Below are positions 10,171-19,401 of a stretch of 64,000 nucleotides of DNA, piece by piece. Under the pieces are notes generated by a model. The model was given only the letters and a program-made list of their open reading frames with translations. It did no database searches and was not told the DNA's origin. Each line of letters opens with the position of its first letter. The stretch's first letter is position 1. Both the position numbers and the translations under genes were made by a program. The stretch covers positions 169,514-233,513 of the forward strand of contig JACPIM010000002.1 in NCBI GenBank assembly GCA_016188045.1. Reading direction: 5' to 3'. The DNA comes from Candidatus Woesearchaeota archaeon (GTDB taxonomy: Archaea; Nanobdellota; Nanobdellia; SCGC-AAA011-G17; JACPIM01).

Positions 10171-10734
10171 TTACAAATGTCTGTCTAATTCCTTCTTATA
10201 CTCGCATAATTCATTATCCTTAAACCATAAACTTATCTCTCTTTCAGATTCTTTAACGCTTCCAGAAGCATGAACTAAATTTCTTACGGGTCTTTTTTTA
10301 AAATCAGCAATGGCATATGATTCTACAGTATAATCTCCCCTTATAGTTCCGGGCAATGCTTGTCTGGGTTCTGTATTTCCAACAAGTTTCCTAATGATCT
10401 CAACAGCATGTAACCCTTCAATCACAATAGCAACAACAGGTCCTTCTCTTAAGAAGCCGACATTCCAGCTTTGTATCATTTTGCCGTATTCCATATGGTC
10501 CTTAAATGGGAATTTCTTATTATTCTTTTCATAAGCATTTTTAGTTTTTTCAAAAACGTTCTTAGCCCATTCTTCATCAACTAAATAATGGTTAGAAGCT
10601 AGTTTCTCATCAGCATGAAGCATTTTCATTCCGACAATCTTCAAGCCAATCTTCTCAAATCTGGATATTATTTCTCCAATTATCCCTCTAGATACAGCAT
10701 CGTGCTTGATTAGAATTAGGCTTTTTTCAATCAT
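10171..10734 (-). CDS. ndk: Nucleoside diphosphate kinase
   Basis: SLILIKHDAVSRGIIGEIISRFE ... GNTEPRQALPGTIRGDY ... VHASGSVKESEREISLWF. Confidence 0.95.
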   Translation of the reverse strand: MIEKSLILIKHDAVSRGIIGEIISRFEKIGLKIVGMKMLHADEKLASNHYLVDEEWAKNVFEKTKNAYEKNNKKFPFKDHMEYGKMIQSWNVGFLREGPVVAIVIEGLHAVEIIRKLVGNTEPRQALPGTIRGDYTVESYAIADFKKRPVRNLVHASGSVKESEREISLWFKDNELCEYKKELDRHL

Positions 10735-10787
10735 TTTTTCTTCCGTTTTTTCCTTTTTCTTTCCAAGATTTCTTTTTTAAAGAAAGC

Positions 10788-10958
10788 TTATTTCTGATAT
10801 ACCTTAGTCCACTTGGTGTGAATTGCTTTTCTTTTTAATTTAACCATATTTTTTCTGCATTTACTAGAACAAAAATTAACAATCTTACCAGATTTAGAAA
10901 CATAGATAATGCCGGTTCCAGGACTTATTCCACTGCCGCAAAAACCGCACTTTGCCAT
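10788..10958 (-). CDS. rpl24e: Ribosomal protein L24e
   Basis: MAKCGFCGSGISPGTGIIYVSKSGKIVNFCSSKCRKNMVKLKRKAIHTKWTKVYQK; directly downstream of S28e; missed by ORF track (<60 aa). Confidence 0.93.
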   Translation of the reverse strand: MAKCGFCGSGISPGTGIIYVSKSGKIVNFCSSKCRKNMVKLKRKAIHTKWTKVYQK

Positions 10959-11243
10959 CTAATTTCTCCTTCCATGACTCAACCTTCTTGCCTCAATTTC
11001 AGTTTCCCTTAACATTAAAATATCTTTTTCTTTTATAGGTCCTTTAACATTTCTTCTCAATATTTTACTTCTATCTCTTCCATCTAAAACCTTAACTCTA
11101 ACTAAAGTTACCTCTCCTCTAGTTCCGGTTCTGCCAACAATTTCTTCAACAACAGCAGGAACAGCATCAGAAATAATAGGTTTTACAACTACTTTTTCAG
11201 GTTTAGTCTCTTCTTTCTTGGGTTTTATGTTTTTCTCAACCAT
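10959..11243 (-). CDS. rps28e: Ribosomal protein S28e
   Basis: [55 protein letters not shown]. Confidence 0.95.
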   Translation of the reverse strand: MVEKNIKPKKEETKPEKVVVKPIISDAVPAVVEEIVGRTGTRGEVTLVRVKVLDGRDRSKILRRNVKGPIKEKDILMLRETEIEARRLSHGRRN

Positions 11244-11244
11244 T

Positions 11245-11586
11245 TTACTTTGCTATGTCTTTAATTAAATCTTTAGAATCCCCTTCTTGAATAATAGCTA
11301 CAGCACTAGTACCAACCTGTAACCCAGCAGCAGCTCCCAAATCTTCTTTACTAGGAACAACAACAAAAGGAACTTCTTTTTCTTCACATAAAACAGGCAA
11401 ATGCATAATTACTTCTGGTGGATTAACGTCTTTAGCAACAACAACAAGCTTTGCTACCCCCCTTTCCAAAGCCTTTGTAGCCTCATTAGTACCTTTCTTT
11501 ATCTTGCCCGTATTTCTAGCTACTTCAACTGCCTCATAAGCCTTATCTATTTTTTCTTTAGGAAAATTAGTGTTTAAATCTGCCAT
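11245..11586 (-). CDS. rpl7ae: Ribosomal protein L7Ae
   Basis: [60 protein letters not shown]. Confidence 0.96.
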   Translation of the reverse strand: MADLNTNFPKEKIDKAYEAVEVARNTGKIKKGTNEATKALERGVAKLVVVAKDVNPPEVIMHLPVLCEEKEVPFVVVPSKEDLGAAAGLQVGTSAVAIIQEGDSKDLIKDIAK

Positions 11587-11828
11587 TTTTTAAACCTCCA
11601 AAAATAAGGAATATTCCTTATTACACCCAATTTTTAGGTGTCTTCATTGGTTTATTTACTATCTCATAATATATCTTTAAAAAGGTTTCTATTTTTCTCT
11701 TTTTTTAAACTAATTTTCTTATATTTGCTTGTTTTAGAGATCAACTCATATCCTAAAGTTTAGAATAGATAGATATTATATAATGGCAACTCGACAGATT
11801 TATAAGTGTGTTAATATAACATATTAAT

Positions 11829-11918
11829 ATGGCAAAGAAAGAGGTCGATTGGATAACTATAATAATGCTTATCTTGTTAATAGTTCTTGTAATTTGGTTT
11901 ATTACTAAGGTGATTTGA
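11829..11918 (+). CDS. Small membrane peptide (29 aa)
   Basis: MAKKEVDWITIIMLILLIVLVIWFITKVI, upstream of and close to the 69-aa membrane ORF. Confidence 0.4.
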   Translation: MAKKEVDWITIIMLILLIVLVIWFITKVI

Positions 11919-11922
11919 AAAA

Positions 11923-12132
11923 ATGGAAACATGGCAAAAGGTACTGTATTTGTTGTTAGGATTATTTACGATATACTTAATTATAGAGATACTTCGAAAA
12001 ATTTTTGGTGGAAGTCTAACGACTGATGCGATTGTCATAGGGTTGCTAGTAGCTAATTTGGGATATTCTTTCTATATAAACTCGAAACTATCTGAGCATA
12101 TTGGATGGCACAAAGGCAAGGGAGATCATTAG
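11923..12132 (+). CDS. Small membrane protein
   Basis: 69-aa ORF with two hydrophobic segments. Confidence 0.5.
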   Translation: METWQKVLYLLLGLFTIYLIIEILRKIFGGSLTTDAIVIGLLVANLGYSFYINSKLSEHIGWHKGKGDH

Positions 12133-12151
12133 TAAAGGGTAACAGAGTTTT

Positions 12152-12211
12152 ATTTAATCAGCATTAACCGTCCCTGAATACTTGGAAGGATTGCTCATCA
12201 GAACTGAGTTT
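12152..12211 (-). repeat. Divergent copy of the cassette-junction element (inverted relative to the array), immediately 3' of gltX
   Basis: On minus strand AAACTCAGTTCTGATGAGCAATCCTTCCAAGTATTCAGGGACGGTTAATGCTGATTAAAT; compare 76-bp unit AAACTCAACTCTGATGAGTTGCCTTCACATTCGTTCAGGTCGCTTAACAAGTATTAAT, and CCTTCCAAGTATTCAGG exact at 16717..16733. Confidence 0.6.
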
Positions 12212-12229
12212 CATTTTTATCTTGATCAA

Positions 12230-13873
12230 TTACCTATGCCCAAAAACAAAAACCATTTTATTTTTAGTTTTTTTATCAAGTTTCATAAATCCAATTCTTT
12301 CAGCTTGTATAATTTCATTTAATTTAACTTTCTTCAAATCATGTTCACCATAGCCTTTAACAACAGAATTATCTTCCATTACAACTTCAACATTAATTAA
12401 ATCTTTAGATACCGGCAACCAATGTATTAATTTAGCATTTAACTTATTATCATGTTCATAACTAGTAACTTCTCCATTCTTAAAATTAAACAAGTGCATA
12501 AATCTGTAGTTTTCTCCAAATTTAATCTCATCTTGAACATAAAATTCTTCTTTTACGTTTATTTTTCTGCTCCCTCTTTTTAAAAAGTCAGGATGTAACG
12601 GTATTTTGGCAGTTTTAATTTTGTTCCCCCCTATCATAATTTTTTTAGGATTTAAAATTAAAAAATACCGATTTGTCTTTTTATCAATTATCTTTTTGTT
12701 ATAAGAAGCCAAATTATCCATTGATATGTTCACATCAGATCTGTCTATTCCAATGTCCCTTATGAAATTAATAATAGCTTCTGCCTTAAAACCTCTCCTT
12801 CTTAAGGACATTATTGTTCCTAACCTAACATCATCCCACCCAGTTAATTTTCCTTCTTTAATTAATTCTTTAGCTTCACTGGTGCTTTTTATCCCACCGA
12901 CAAAAAACTTTCCATTATAAATAGTTTCAGGATATTTCCATCCAAAATAATCAAAAATATATTTCTGCCTCTGATCAGAAACTTTCAAATCAACTCCTCT
13001 TAAAATATGAGTTACTTCTAGTTCATGATCATCAATAGCAGAAGCAAAATTCAGTAAAGGCCAGACTTTGGCTTTAACTAAAGGATGTTTTCCTTTTTCA
13101 ATAATCCTGAAAGCAATCCAGTCTCTTACAGCGGGATTGGGATGATCTATATCTGTTTTTATTCTTAAAACAGCCTCACCTTCTTTATATTTGGTAAACA
13201 TCTTCTTCCATTTTTTCATTACTTCATTAGGCTGCTCTTCTCTCTCATCAGAAATTTCGCTTTTCCAGATTTTTTGTCTCATTTCTTCCTGTTTTATTGT
13301 ATCAATATAAGCATATCCTTTTTTTATTAATTCTTCAGCATATTTATAATAAATTTTTAATCTCTTGCTCTGAATAACAACTTTGTTAGGCTTAACTCCT
13401 AGCCAGTCTAAATCTCTTTTTATCCAAGAATAAGCTTCTTTCATAGGAACTTTTATTTTAGGATCAGTGTCATCAAATCTTAAAATATACTTTCCATTAT
13501 ATTTTTTAACTAAAAACCAGTTCCACAATCCAGGCCTGCAATGCCCAAAGCTTAAAGGGCCATTTGGATTAGGTGCAAATCTCATCACAACTTTTCCTTT
13601 TTTGGCATTTTCTAAATCAGGTGTTTTTCTTTCCTGGGTTGATAAGGGTTTACCCTTATCTTTAATGCCACCAAATTTTTTTATTTCATCCCCCTGTTCT
13701 TTAATACTTAATTTATTAACTTCATCAATTACCTTATTGGCTAGTTTTATTACCTCATTTTTATCCTTAACTTTTAAGCTGGAAAAGATTTTTCCTAAAA
13801 CCGCGTTTAAATTGGCTTTTCCATTATATTTTATGGCATTTTCTAAAGCAAATTTCCTGATTTCTTCTTTCAT
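12230..13873 (-). CDS. gltX: Glutamyl-tRNA synthetase (archaeal type)
   Basis: VVMRFAPNPNGPLSFGHCRPGLWNWFLVKKYNGKYILRFDDTDPK; archaeal GluRS beta-barrel C-terminal domain. Confidence 0.95.
   Translation of the reverse strand: MKEEIRKFALENAIKYNGKANLNAVLGKIFSSLKVKDKNEVIKLANKVIDEVNKLSIKEQGDEIKKFGGIKDKGKPLSTQERKTPDLENAKKGKVVMRFAPNPNGPLSFGHCRPGLWNWFLVKKYNGKYILRFDDTDPKIKVPMKEAYSWIKRDLDWLGVKPNKVVIQSKRLKIYYKYAEELIKKGYAYIDTIKQEEMRQKIWKSEISDEREEQPNEVMKKWKKMFTKYKEGEAVLRIKTDIDHPNPAVRDWIAFRIIEKGKHPLVKAKVWPLLNFASAIDDHELEVTHILRGVDLKVSDQRQKYIFDYFGWKYPETIYNGKFFVGGIKSTSEAKELIKEGKLTGWDDVRLGTIMSLRRRGFKAEAIINFIRDIGIDRSDVNISMDNLASYNKKIIDKKTNRYFLILNPKKIMIGGNKIKTAKIPLHPDFLKRGSRKINVKEEFYVQDEIKFGENYRFMHLFNFKNGEVTSYEHDNKLNAKLIHWLPVSKDLINVEVVMEDNSVVKGYGEHDLKKVKLNEIIQAERIGFMKLDKKTKNKMVFVFGHR
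13636..13660 (+). repeat. Dispersed palindromic element copy A (inside gltX)
   Basis: gggttgataagggtttacccttatc; GATAAGGGT/ACCCTTATC inverted repeat; matches 29260..29284 with one mismatch over 24 nt. Confidence 0.6.
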
Positions 13874-13908
13874 AGTGAATATTAAAGAGAATTCTTATAT
13901 AAAGCTTT

Positions 13909-14733
13909 TTACAAACTATCAATAGGGCTTTTTACCTTTATCATGTTTGGAGCAGCAGTATGTAAATATACAAAAGTTGTTTCAGGGCTTTTGTGTCCTA
14001 ATAAAGCTTGAACTTCTGATACAGAACAGCCATTTTCAATCAAATGAGTTGCAAAACTGTGCCTTAAACTATGGCAGCTTATCTTTTTGTCAATTTTGGC
14101 AATTTTTGTTGCTTTCTTTATAATTTGCTGAATGCTTCTGATATTGTATTTTGTTTTTCTATTGCTGTTAAACAAATAGTTGTCTAAGAATAATTTATCA
14201 CATTTAATTAATCCATTTATCTTCTCTTTTAAGCTCTCAGAAATAATAAAGATTCGGTCTTTATTTCCTTTGCCTAGCCTAACAAAACCATAATTTTTCT
14301 TTATATCTAAATCTTTAACTTTCAGATTAATTAATTCAGAAACCCTTAAACCAGCAGAATACATTACTTGAACCATTATCCTATGCTTTTCATTATTAAT
14401 GGCAGTAAATAGTCTCTTGACTTCTTCCTTTGTCAGAACAACAGGCAGGTTTTCAGGAACCTTGGAATATTTTATATTTAATTTCATTCTTTTTCCCAAA
14501 ATCTCTTCAAAAAAGAATTTTAAGGCATTTAAATTAACATTAATTGTATTCCCAGCTTTCTCTTTTTTAGTTAAGTTATTTAAATATTCACGAACATCTG
14601 TTTTGCTTATTTTTCCTAATTCTTTCTTGCATTCTAAAAAGAATCTATCAATGCAATATAGATAGGTTTTAATTGTTTTTTGAGAATATTTTCGCCTTAA
14701 CATTTCTCTTGTTACAGCATAATGAACATCCAT
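13909..14733 (-). CDS. Tyrosine recombinase/integrase (Xer/IntI-like)
   Basis: Catalytic set R (AGLRVSEL), K (GKGNKDR), HSLRHSF, LGHKS, Y (TFVYLHT); C-term VKSPIDSL; no obvious IntI-specific extra helix insert. Confidence 0.93.
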   Translation of the reverse strand: MDVHYAVTREMLRRKYSQKTIKTYLYCIDRFFLECKKELGKISKTDVREYLNNLTKKEKAGNTINVNLNALKFFFEEILGKRMKLNIKYSKVPENLPVVLTKEEVKRLFTAINNEKHRIMVQVMYSAGLRVSELINLKVKDLDIKKNYGFVRLGKGNKDRIFIISESLKEKINGLIKCDKLFLDNYLFNSNRKTKYNIRSIQQIIKKATKIAKIDKKISCHSLRHSFATHLIENGCSVSEVQALLGHKSPETTFVYLHTAAPNMIKVKSPIDSL

Positions 14734-14900
14734 AAAATATAAATAGAAGCCATACTTTTATAGTTTATTATTTTATTATAGGGATAAAACTGTTTAATTT
14801 ATAACTAGAGAGTTAACACAGAAAATTACGAGACACATACTGAAAACAGGGATTATAGGTTATAAAACACCAAGATATTAAGAATTTCGTATATGAACTG

Positions 14901-14976
14901 TTAATCAAAATTTATCTGCGGATAAACTCAACTCTGATGAGTTGCCTTCACATTCGTTCAGGTCGCTTAACAAGTA
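14901..14976 (+). repeat. 76-bp gene-less cassette unit, copy 1
   Basis: TTAATCAAAATTTATCTGCGGATAAACTCAACTCTGATGAGTTGCCTTCACATTCGTTCAGGTCGCTTAACAAGTA, identical to 15945..16020 and 16021..16096. Confidence 0.95.
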
Positions 14977-15001
14977 TTAAGTGAAATTGCCCTACGCCCG
15001 C

Positions 15002-15934
15002 CTATAAGATTCCTTTACCAGAATTGATGAGGATAATTTTATCTTCTTTTCTGAATTTTAGTTTAGGCAACACCCCAAAAACTACTGCACTTGACGGTTC
15101 GATATCAAACTTGTCTTTGTATTGTTTGTAGGCTTCTTTTATTTCTTCCTCATCCAATTTTATTATCCTATGTCCCTCTTTCAAAATTGATTGGATTTTT
15201 GATTTATATGGTGTCCATGGAGTATGAAGTTTGTCTGCAAAACTTTGCCATTTGTCTTTTACTCCTACACCAATCAATTTTGTCTTTAATTTGAATTTCT
15301 TAATCCCATTGTAGAAGCCTACAAATGCTTCGCCACTTCCAACTGGCAGAATTATAAAATTTGGATTTGCTTGTCTTATTTCTTCAACAATTTTCTCATA
15401 TCCTTCATGAAATCCATTTGTCACGTCCCAAATAACTTCTTCATCATTTTGACGAGCAAGTGATACTACCTCTTCTGGCTTTAAGATTTTCTCAGATAAA
15501 TTTGCTTCAATAATTTCCCCATATTTCTTCAATTCGCTCTTAATTGATTTTTTCAATTTCTTATCAACAATATTTACAATTCTTATTTTTGTTCCTTGAG
15601 AAAATCTTCCCAAACTATATCCGGCATTGCCAGAGGTGATTAAAGCTAAAGTATCCACTTGCTCTTCTTTTGCCTTTTTTATGATGATTTCGCTTCTTCT
15701 ATCCTTAAACGTTCCAAATGGATTTTTACTCTCATCTTTAATCAAAATGGCAAATCCAAATTTTTGAGCCAGTTCATCATTCTTGACTAACGGGGTGTTG
15801 CCTGATTTATTCATCATATCTATACTAAAATTATCCTCTTTTAATAAGTTTACTAAATTGGCGGGCTTCGGGCAACTCTCCTCACTCCTTCGGAGTTCGT
15901 CGGCACGTTGCACTCTCGCTAACGCTCGGCTCAC
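15002..15934 (-). CDS. PLP-dependent enzyme, threonine synthase-like (cassette cargo)
   Basis: SGNTPLVKNDELAQKFGFAILIKDESKNPFGTFKDRRSEIIIKKA (PLP lysine), TSGNAGYSLGRF; N-terminal ~25 codons of the ORF are cassette-end DNA, so the true start is probably internal. Confidence 0.8.
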   Translation of the reverse strand: MSRALARVQRADELRRSEESCPKPANLVNLLKEDNFSIDMMNKSGNTPLVKNDELAQKFGFAILIKDESKNPFGTFKDRRSEIIIKKAKEEQVDTLALITSGNAGYSLGRFSQGTKIRIVNIVDKKLKKSIKSELKKYGEIIEANLSEKILKPEEVVSLARQNDEEVIWDVTNGFHEGYEKIVEEIRQANPNFIILPVGSGEAFVGFYNGIKKFKLKTKLIGVGVKDKWQSFADKLHTPWTPYKSKIQSILKEGHRIIKLDEEEIKEAYKQYKDKFDIEPSSAVVFGVLPKLKFRKEDKIILINSGKGIL

Positions 15935-15944
15935 TTAACAAGGG

Positions 15945-16020
15945 TTAATCAAAATTTATCTGCGGATAAACTCAACTCTGATGAGTTGCCTTCACATTCG
16001 TTCAGGTCGCTTAACAAGTA
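15945..16020 (+). repeat. 76-bp gene-less cassette unit, copy 2 (tandem with copy 3)
   Basis: Identical 76-mer. Confidence 0.95.
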
Positions 16021-16096
16021 TTAATCAAAATTTATCTGCGGATAAACTCAACTCTGATGAGTTGCCTTCACATTCGTTCAGGTCGCTTAACAAGTA
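16021..16096 (+). repeat. 76-bp gene-less cassette unit, copy 3
   Basis: Identical 76-mer, direct tandem with copy 2. Confidence 0.95.
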
Positions 16097-16125
16097 TTAT
16101 ATTCAATCGTCGGCACTATTTATTA

Positions 16126-16572
16126 TTAGGGGGTCGTCTCGGGAAAAATTTCTGCTCTCAAATATAATTCTCCAACTAATTTTTCCATATCCTTTTTAAC
16201 AGCAGGAGAAATCCGTGAATGAGCAATAACTATTCTATCAGAATCACTTTCTTCAATCAGATAATTCTTTAATTCATCGAAATAATCTCCACTCAATCTT
16301 AGGTTTGAATTCATTCTTGGAGAAACATCATTTGCATATAGTCTCTTCTTAGTATGCACATTAACCTTTCCAACTAATCCTCTGTCTTCATTGTTTTCAA
16401 CAACAAGAACATCTCTAACTGTTGGTTCATACTTATATCTCCATCTAATAGTATCAACTATATGATATTCTTGTGGACTAATCCCAGTAGGTATCAAAAC
16501 TTGGGCTTGTTCAAACTTAAATCCAAACATTCTATCTAATTCTCCATCTGCCAACAAATATGCATGTCTCAT
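16126..16572 (-). CDS. Hypothetical protein (cassette cargo)
   Basis: 148-aa ORF within module 16097..16749. Confidence 0.6.
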   Translation of the reverse strand: MRHAYLLADGELDRMFGFKFEQAQVLIPTGISPQEYHIVDTIRWRYKYEPTVRDVLVVENNEDRGLVGKVNVHTKKRLYANDVSPRMNSNLRLSGDYFDELKNYLIEESDSDRIVIAHSRISPAVKKDMEKLVGELYLRAEIFPETTP

Positions 16573-16812
16573 ACTATGTGATATAAATGATGTATTTATA
16601 AATGTTTTTCTATGTTACTACCTTATGATCAATAAAATAATCCTCGCCGACCCCCATTTTTAACTCTAGTGCCGACAACTTTGAGTTTTCCTTTCAGGAC
16701 GTTGCACTAAAACTCAACCCTTCCAAGTATTCAGGAGAACCTAACATGATTATGCAAAATTCCAAATGCGCGCTTCCAAACTTTTATAAACATCCGTTAA
16801 ATTTATTTGAAT

Positions 16813-17421
16813 ATGACAAAATTACTTTTAACATCTACGGGGCTTGCAACCCAAAATATCACGGATCAGTTTTTGCAGATAATTAATAAGCCAGTTTCTC
16901 AAATAAAAATTATTTTTATTCCCACCGCATCAAGAAGTGAGGAAGAATTAAAATACGTTGATGAATCTAAAAAAGAACTTCTTGATTTAGGTATTTCTGA
17001 AAATAACATCAAAACTTTGAATTTAGATAGTTCTGTTTTATTTGAGGAAGTTGAAGATTTTGATGTTATTTATGTATGCGGCGGAAACACTTTTTACTTG
17101 TTGAAGAAAGTTAGAGAAACTGGCTTTGACAAAGTAATTATTGAATTTGCAAAAACTGATAAACTTTACTTCGGAGTAAGTGCGGGAAGTATTTTGGTTT
17201 GCCCAAATATTGATATTGCAAGCCCCTTTGACGAAAATGATGTCAATTTAACTGATTTAACTGGATTAAATTTAACTGATGTAATTGTTTCCCCTCACTA
17301 TAAAAATGAAGAAAAGGCAATCATTGATGATTTTAAAAAAAAGTCGCAATACGAAATTGTACCTTTAACTGACGAGCAAGCATTATTAGTTGTTGACGGG
17401 GAAACAAAAATAGTGGAATAG
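16813..17421 (+). CDS. Peptidase S51/peptidase E-like (class I GATase-like) protein, cassette cargo
   Basis: VIYVCGGNTFYLLKKVRETG ... YFGVSAGSILVCPNI (nucleophile-elbow Ser); start at second Met of the ORF. Confidence 0.85.
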   Translation: MTKLLLTSTGLATQNITDQFLQIINKPVSQIKIIFIPTASRSEEELKYVDESKKELLDLGISENNIKTLNLDSSVLFEEVEDFDVIYVCGGNTFYLLKKVRETGFDKVIIEFAKTDKLYFGVSAGSILVCPNIDIASPFDENDVNLTDLTGLNLTDVIVSPHYKNEEKAIIDDFKKKSQYEIVPLTDEQALLVVDGETKIVE

Positions 17422-17506
17422 CGCGCACATTTGGAACTCAAGGGGACGCTGCGCTTTCGCTCCACTCCGTTACGCTCACCCTCGTATAACAAGGATTATG
17501 TCTAAT

Positions 17507-17875
17507 TCAGAATTCGGGCTTGAAAGGATTTTGTATCAATCTTCCTCTATAAACCGAATTACCATTCACACCTGCGCCGCAACCGCAAGTCTTTCTTTTG
17601 TCAACAAAATCCTTTGGATCTAATCCATATTTACGAATTTCATCTTGAAATTCTCGTGGGCAACAATCCTTATTTTCAACTTTTGCTAAACCATATTTAG
17701 GAGCATTATCCTCAAACCAACCATCTCCACCAGTAAACATAATATATGCTTCTGAACCATGACCTTCGCAACTATCAGTTGTTTTGTAACAATGTTTCCA
17801 TAGTTGTCCAACTAATTCTCGTAATTCTTCATCTATTCTCAATCTTTCCATAGTTGCGAGCGTATTTCTTTTCAT
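17507..17875 (-). CDS. Conserved hypothetical Cys-rich protein, cassette cargo
   Basis: CYKTTDSCEGHGSEAYIMFTGGDGWFEDNAPKYGLAKVENKDCCPREF; stop codon lies inside the left inverted arm. Confidence 0.65.
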   Translation of the reverse strand: MKRNTLATMERLRIDEELRELVGQLWKHCYKTTDSCEGHGSEAYIMFTGGDGWFEDNAPKYGLAKVENKDCCPREFQDEIRKYGLDPKDFVDKRKTCGCGAGVNGNSVYRGRLIQNPFKPEF

Positions 17876-18149
17876 ATTACTATTATGTTTACTTTTTAGT
17901 TTTTAAAGTTTTCTATTGTTGCCATTGATAAGTTACAAATAATTGATTGCTCCCGAATTCTGAACTCTCCTCACTCCGTTCGTCACCACGCTGCGCTCTC
18001 CTCCTTTCAGTCGTCGGGAGACATAACAAGTATTAAGTTCAATTTTGCTGACTTAAAATAAAAAACATTGAGGGTGCCACTTGACGATTGTTCTTATATG
18101 TGCACAAACAACCGAAAGTTTTATATATTATGTGCCCTTACAATATTAT

Positions 18150-19088
18150 ATGGCCTACATAGAAACAATAAAACGGAACAAAAAGGAGTATTATTACCTC
18201 ACAAAAAACGTAAGGCTCATCTTAAACAAATGGAAAAAGGTTAGGATTTTCTTAGGGGGTAAAAAACCTTCACAAGAAGAGCTAAAAAAATATGCCAAGG
18301 AGATAGAAGATAAATCAAAACCTTTCTTAAAAGCATCAAATTATGCTTATCTTTCAGAGCGTGATGCAGAAACTTTGCAGGATTTAAAGGAGAGCTACAG
18401 CACATGGCTTAAACAAATCCCAAAAAGTGTTAAAGAAAAGCTGAATGAGGATTTTGTTATACGATTTACGTACCATTCCAATGCAATTGAAGGTAATAGG
18501 TTGACATTAAGGCAGACTGCCCTCATTCTTAAAGATAAAGTAATCCCTTCTGGAGTAAGAGCAGAAGATTATAATGAAGCAATAAACGGAAAAGAATGCT
18601 TAGATTACATAAAATTGTATAAAGGTGAATTAAACACTAAACTGCTTGAAAAAATAAACGGAATTCTTACCAAAAATACTGGAGCAGTATATGGTGGGAG
18701 AATACGCTTTTTTAATGTGCAGATACAAGGCTCAACTCATGTTCCTCCGCCCCATACAGAAGTTAAAAAGCATATGCTAAATTTTTTAAAGTGGTATAGT
18801 GCAAACAAAAATAAATTGCATCCATTTGAGTTGGCGGCCTTGATTCATGCAAAATTAACATGGATACATCCTTTTGAGGATGGGAATGGCAGAACTTCAA
18901 GGACAATTATGAATTTTATATTAATGAAGAAAGGATTCCCTATGTTCTTCATACCTTTTGAGAAAAGAGAAGAGTACTATCAATCATTAGACATTGCTGA
19001 TAAAGGAGAATATAAAGAGTACATCTCTAAAATGCTTCAGTTAATTATAGATCAGATAAGAAGTTACGGGCACAATAAGAAAGAATAA
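18150..19088 (+). CDS. Fic family protein, cassette cargo
   Basis: Fic motif HPFEDGNGRTSR; NAIEGNRLTL; ATG at 18150 follows a BRE/TATA-like CCGAAAGTTTTATATATTA. Confidence 0.92.
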   Translation: MAYIETIKRNKKEYYYLTKNVRLILNKWKKVRIFLGGKKPSQEELKKYAKEIEDKSKPFLKASNYAYLSERDAETLQDLKESYSTWLKQIPKSVKEKLNEDFVIRFTYHSNAIEGNRLTLRQTALILKDKVIPSGVRAEDYNEAINGKECLDYIKLYKGELNTKLLEKINGILTKNTGAVYGGRIRFFNVQIQGSTHVPPPHTEVKKHMLNFLKWYSANKNKLHPFELAALIHAKLTWIHPFEDGNGRTSRTIMNFILMKKGFPMFFIPFEKREEYYQSLDIADKGEYKEYISKMLQLIIDQIRSYGHNKKE

Positions 19089-19401
19089 TTCTTTGAATTG
19101 TGCACATACAATAATACTCACTAACAAACACCCAGATTCTTACTGCTTTTAATGTGAGTGTGCCCATTTATACTTGTCCTTGACGTATCGCTTCGCTAAT
19201 TTGATAGTACGGTGCCCCGAGTAATAACTCTGCGGACAAAGTTTGCCAGAACTCCACTTCGTTCGTAACTGGCGACGCAACTAACAGGAATTTATACGCA
19301 AGGAAATTTGAATTTTTTCTTAGACTATTATAGAGGGATTTTCCTTTTCTGTAATTGAAACAATGTAAACATTTATATTAATTGTTCACTTATATAATAA
19401 T

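Noticed and set aside
14930-14950. CTGATGAG in the 76-bp units as a hammerhead ribozyme or C/D-box RNA signature
   Set aside because: No GAAA strand or cleavage site for a hammerhead, and no properly spaced D/C'/D' boxes; the motif is explained by the CAACTC-TGAT-GAGTTG hairpin.
14901-16096. Repeats as a CRISPR array
   Set aside because: Repeat units are long, two are directly tandem without spacer, intervening segments hold genes of variable length, and no cas genes are present.
18033-19290. Fic protein as a complete toxin-antitoxin pair
   Set aside because: No second small ORF in the cassette that could be called an antitoxin.
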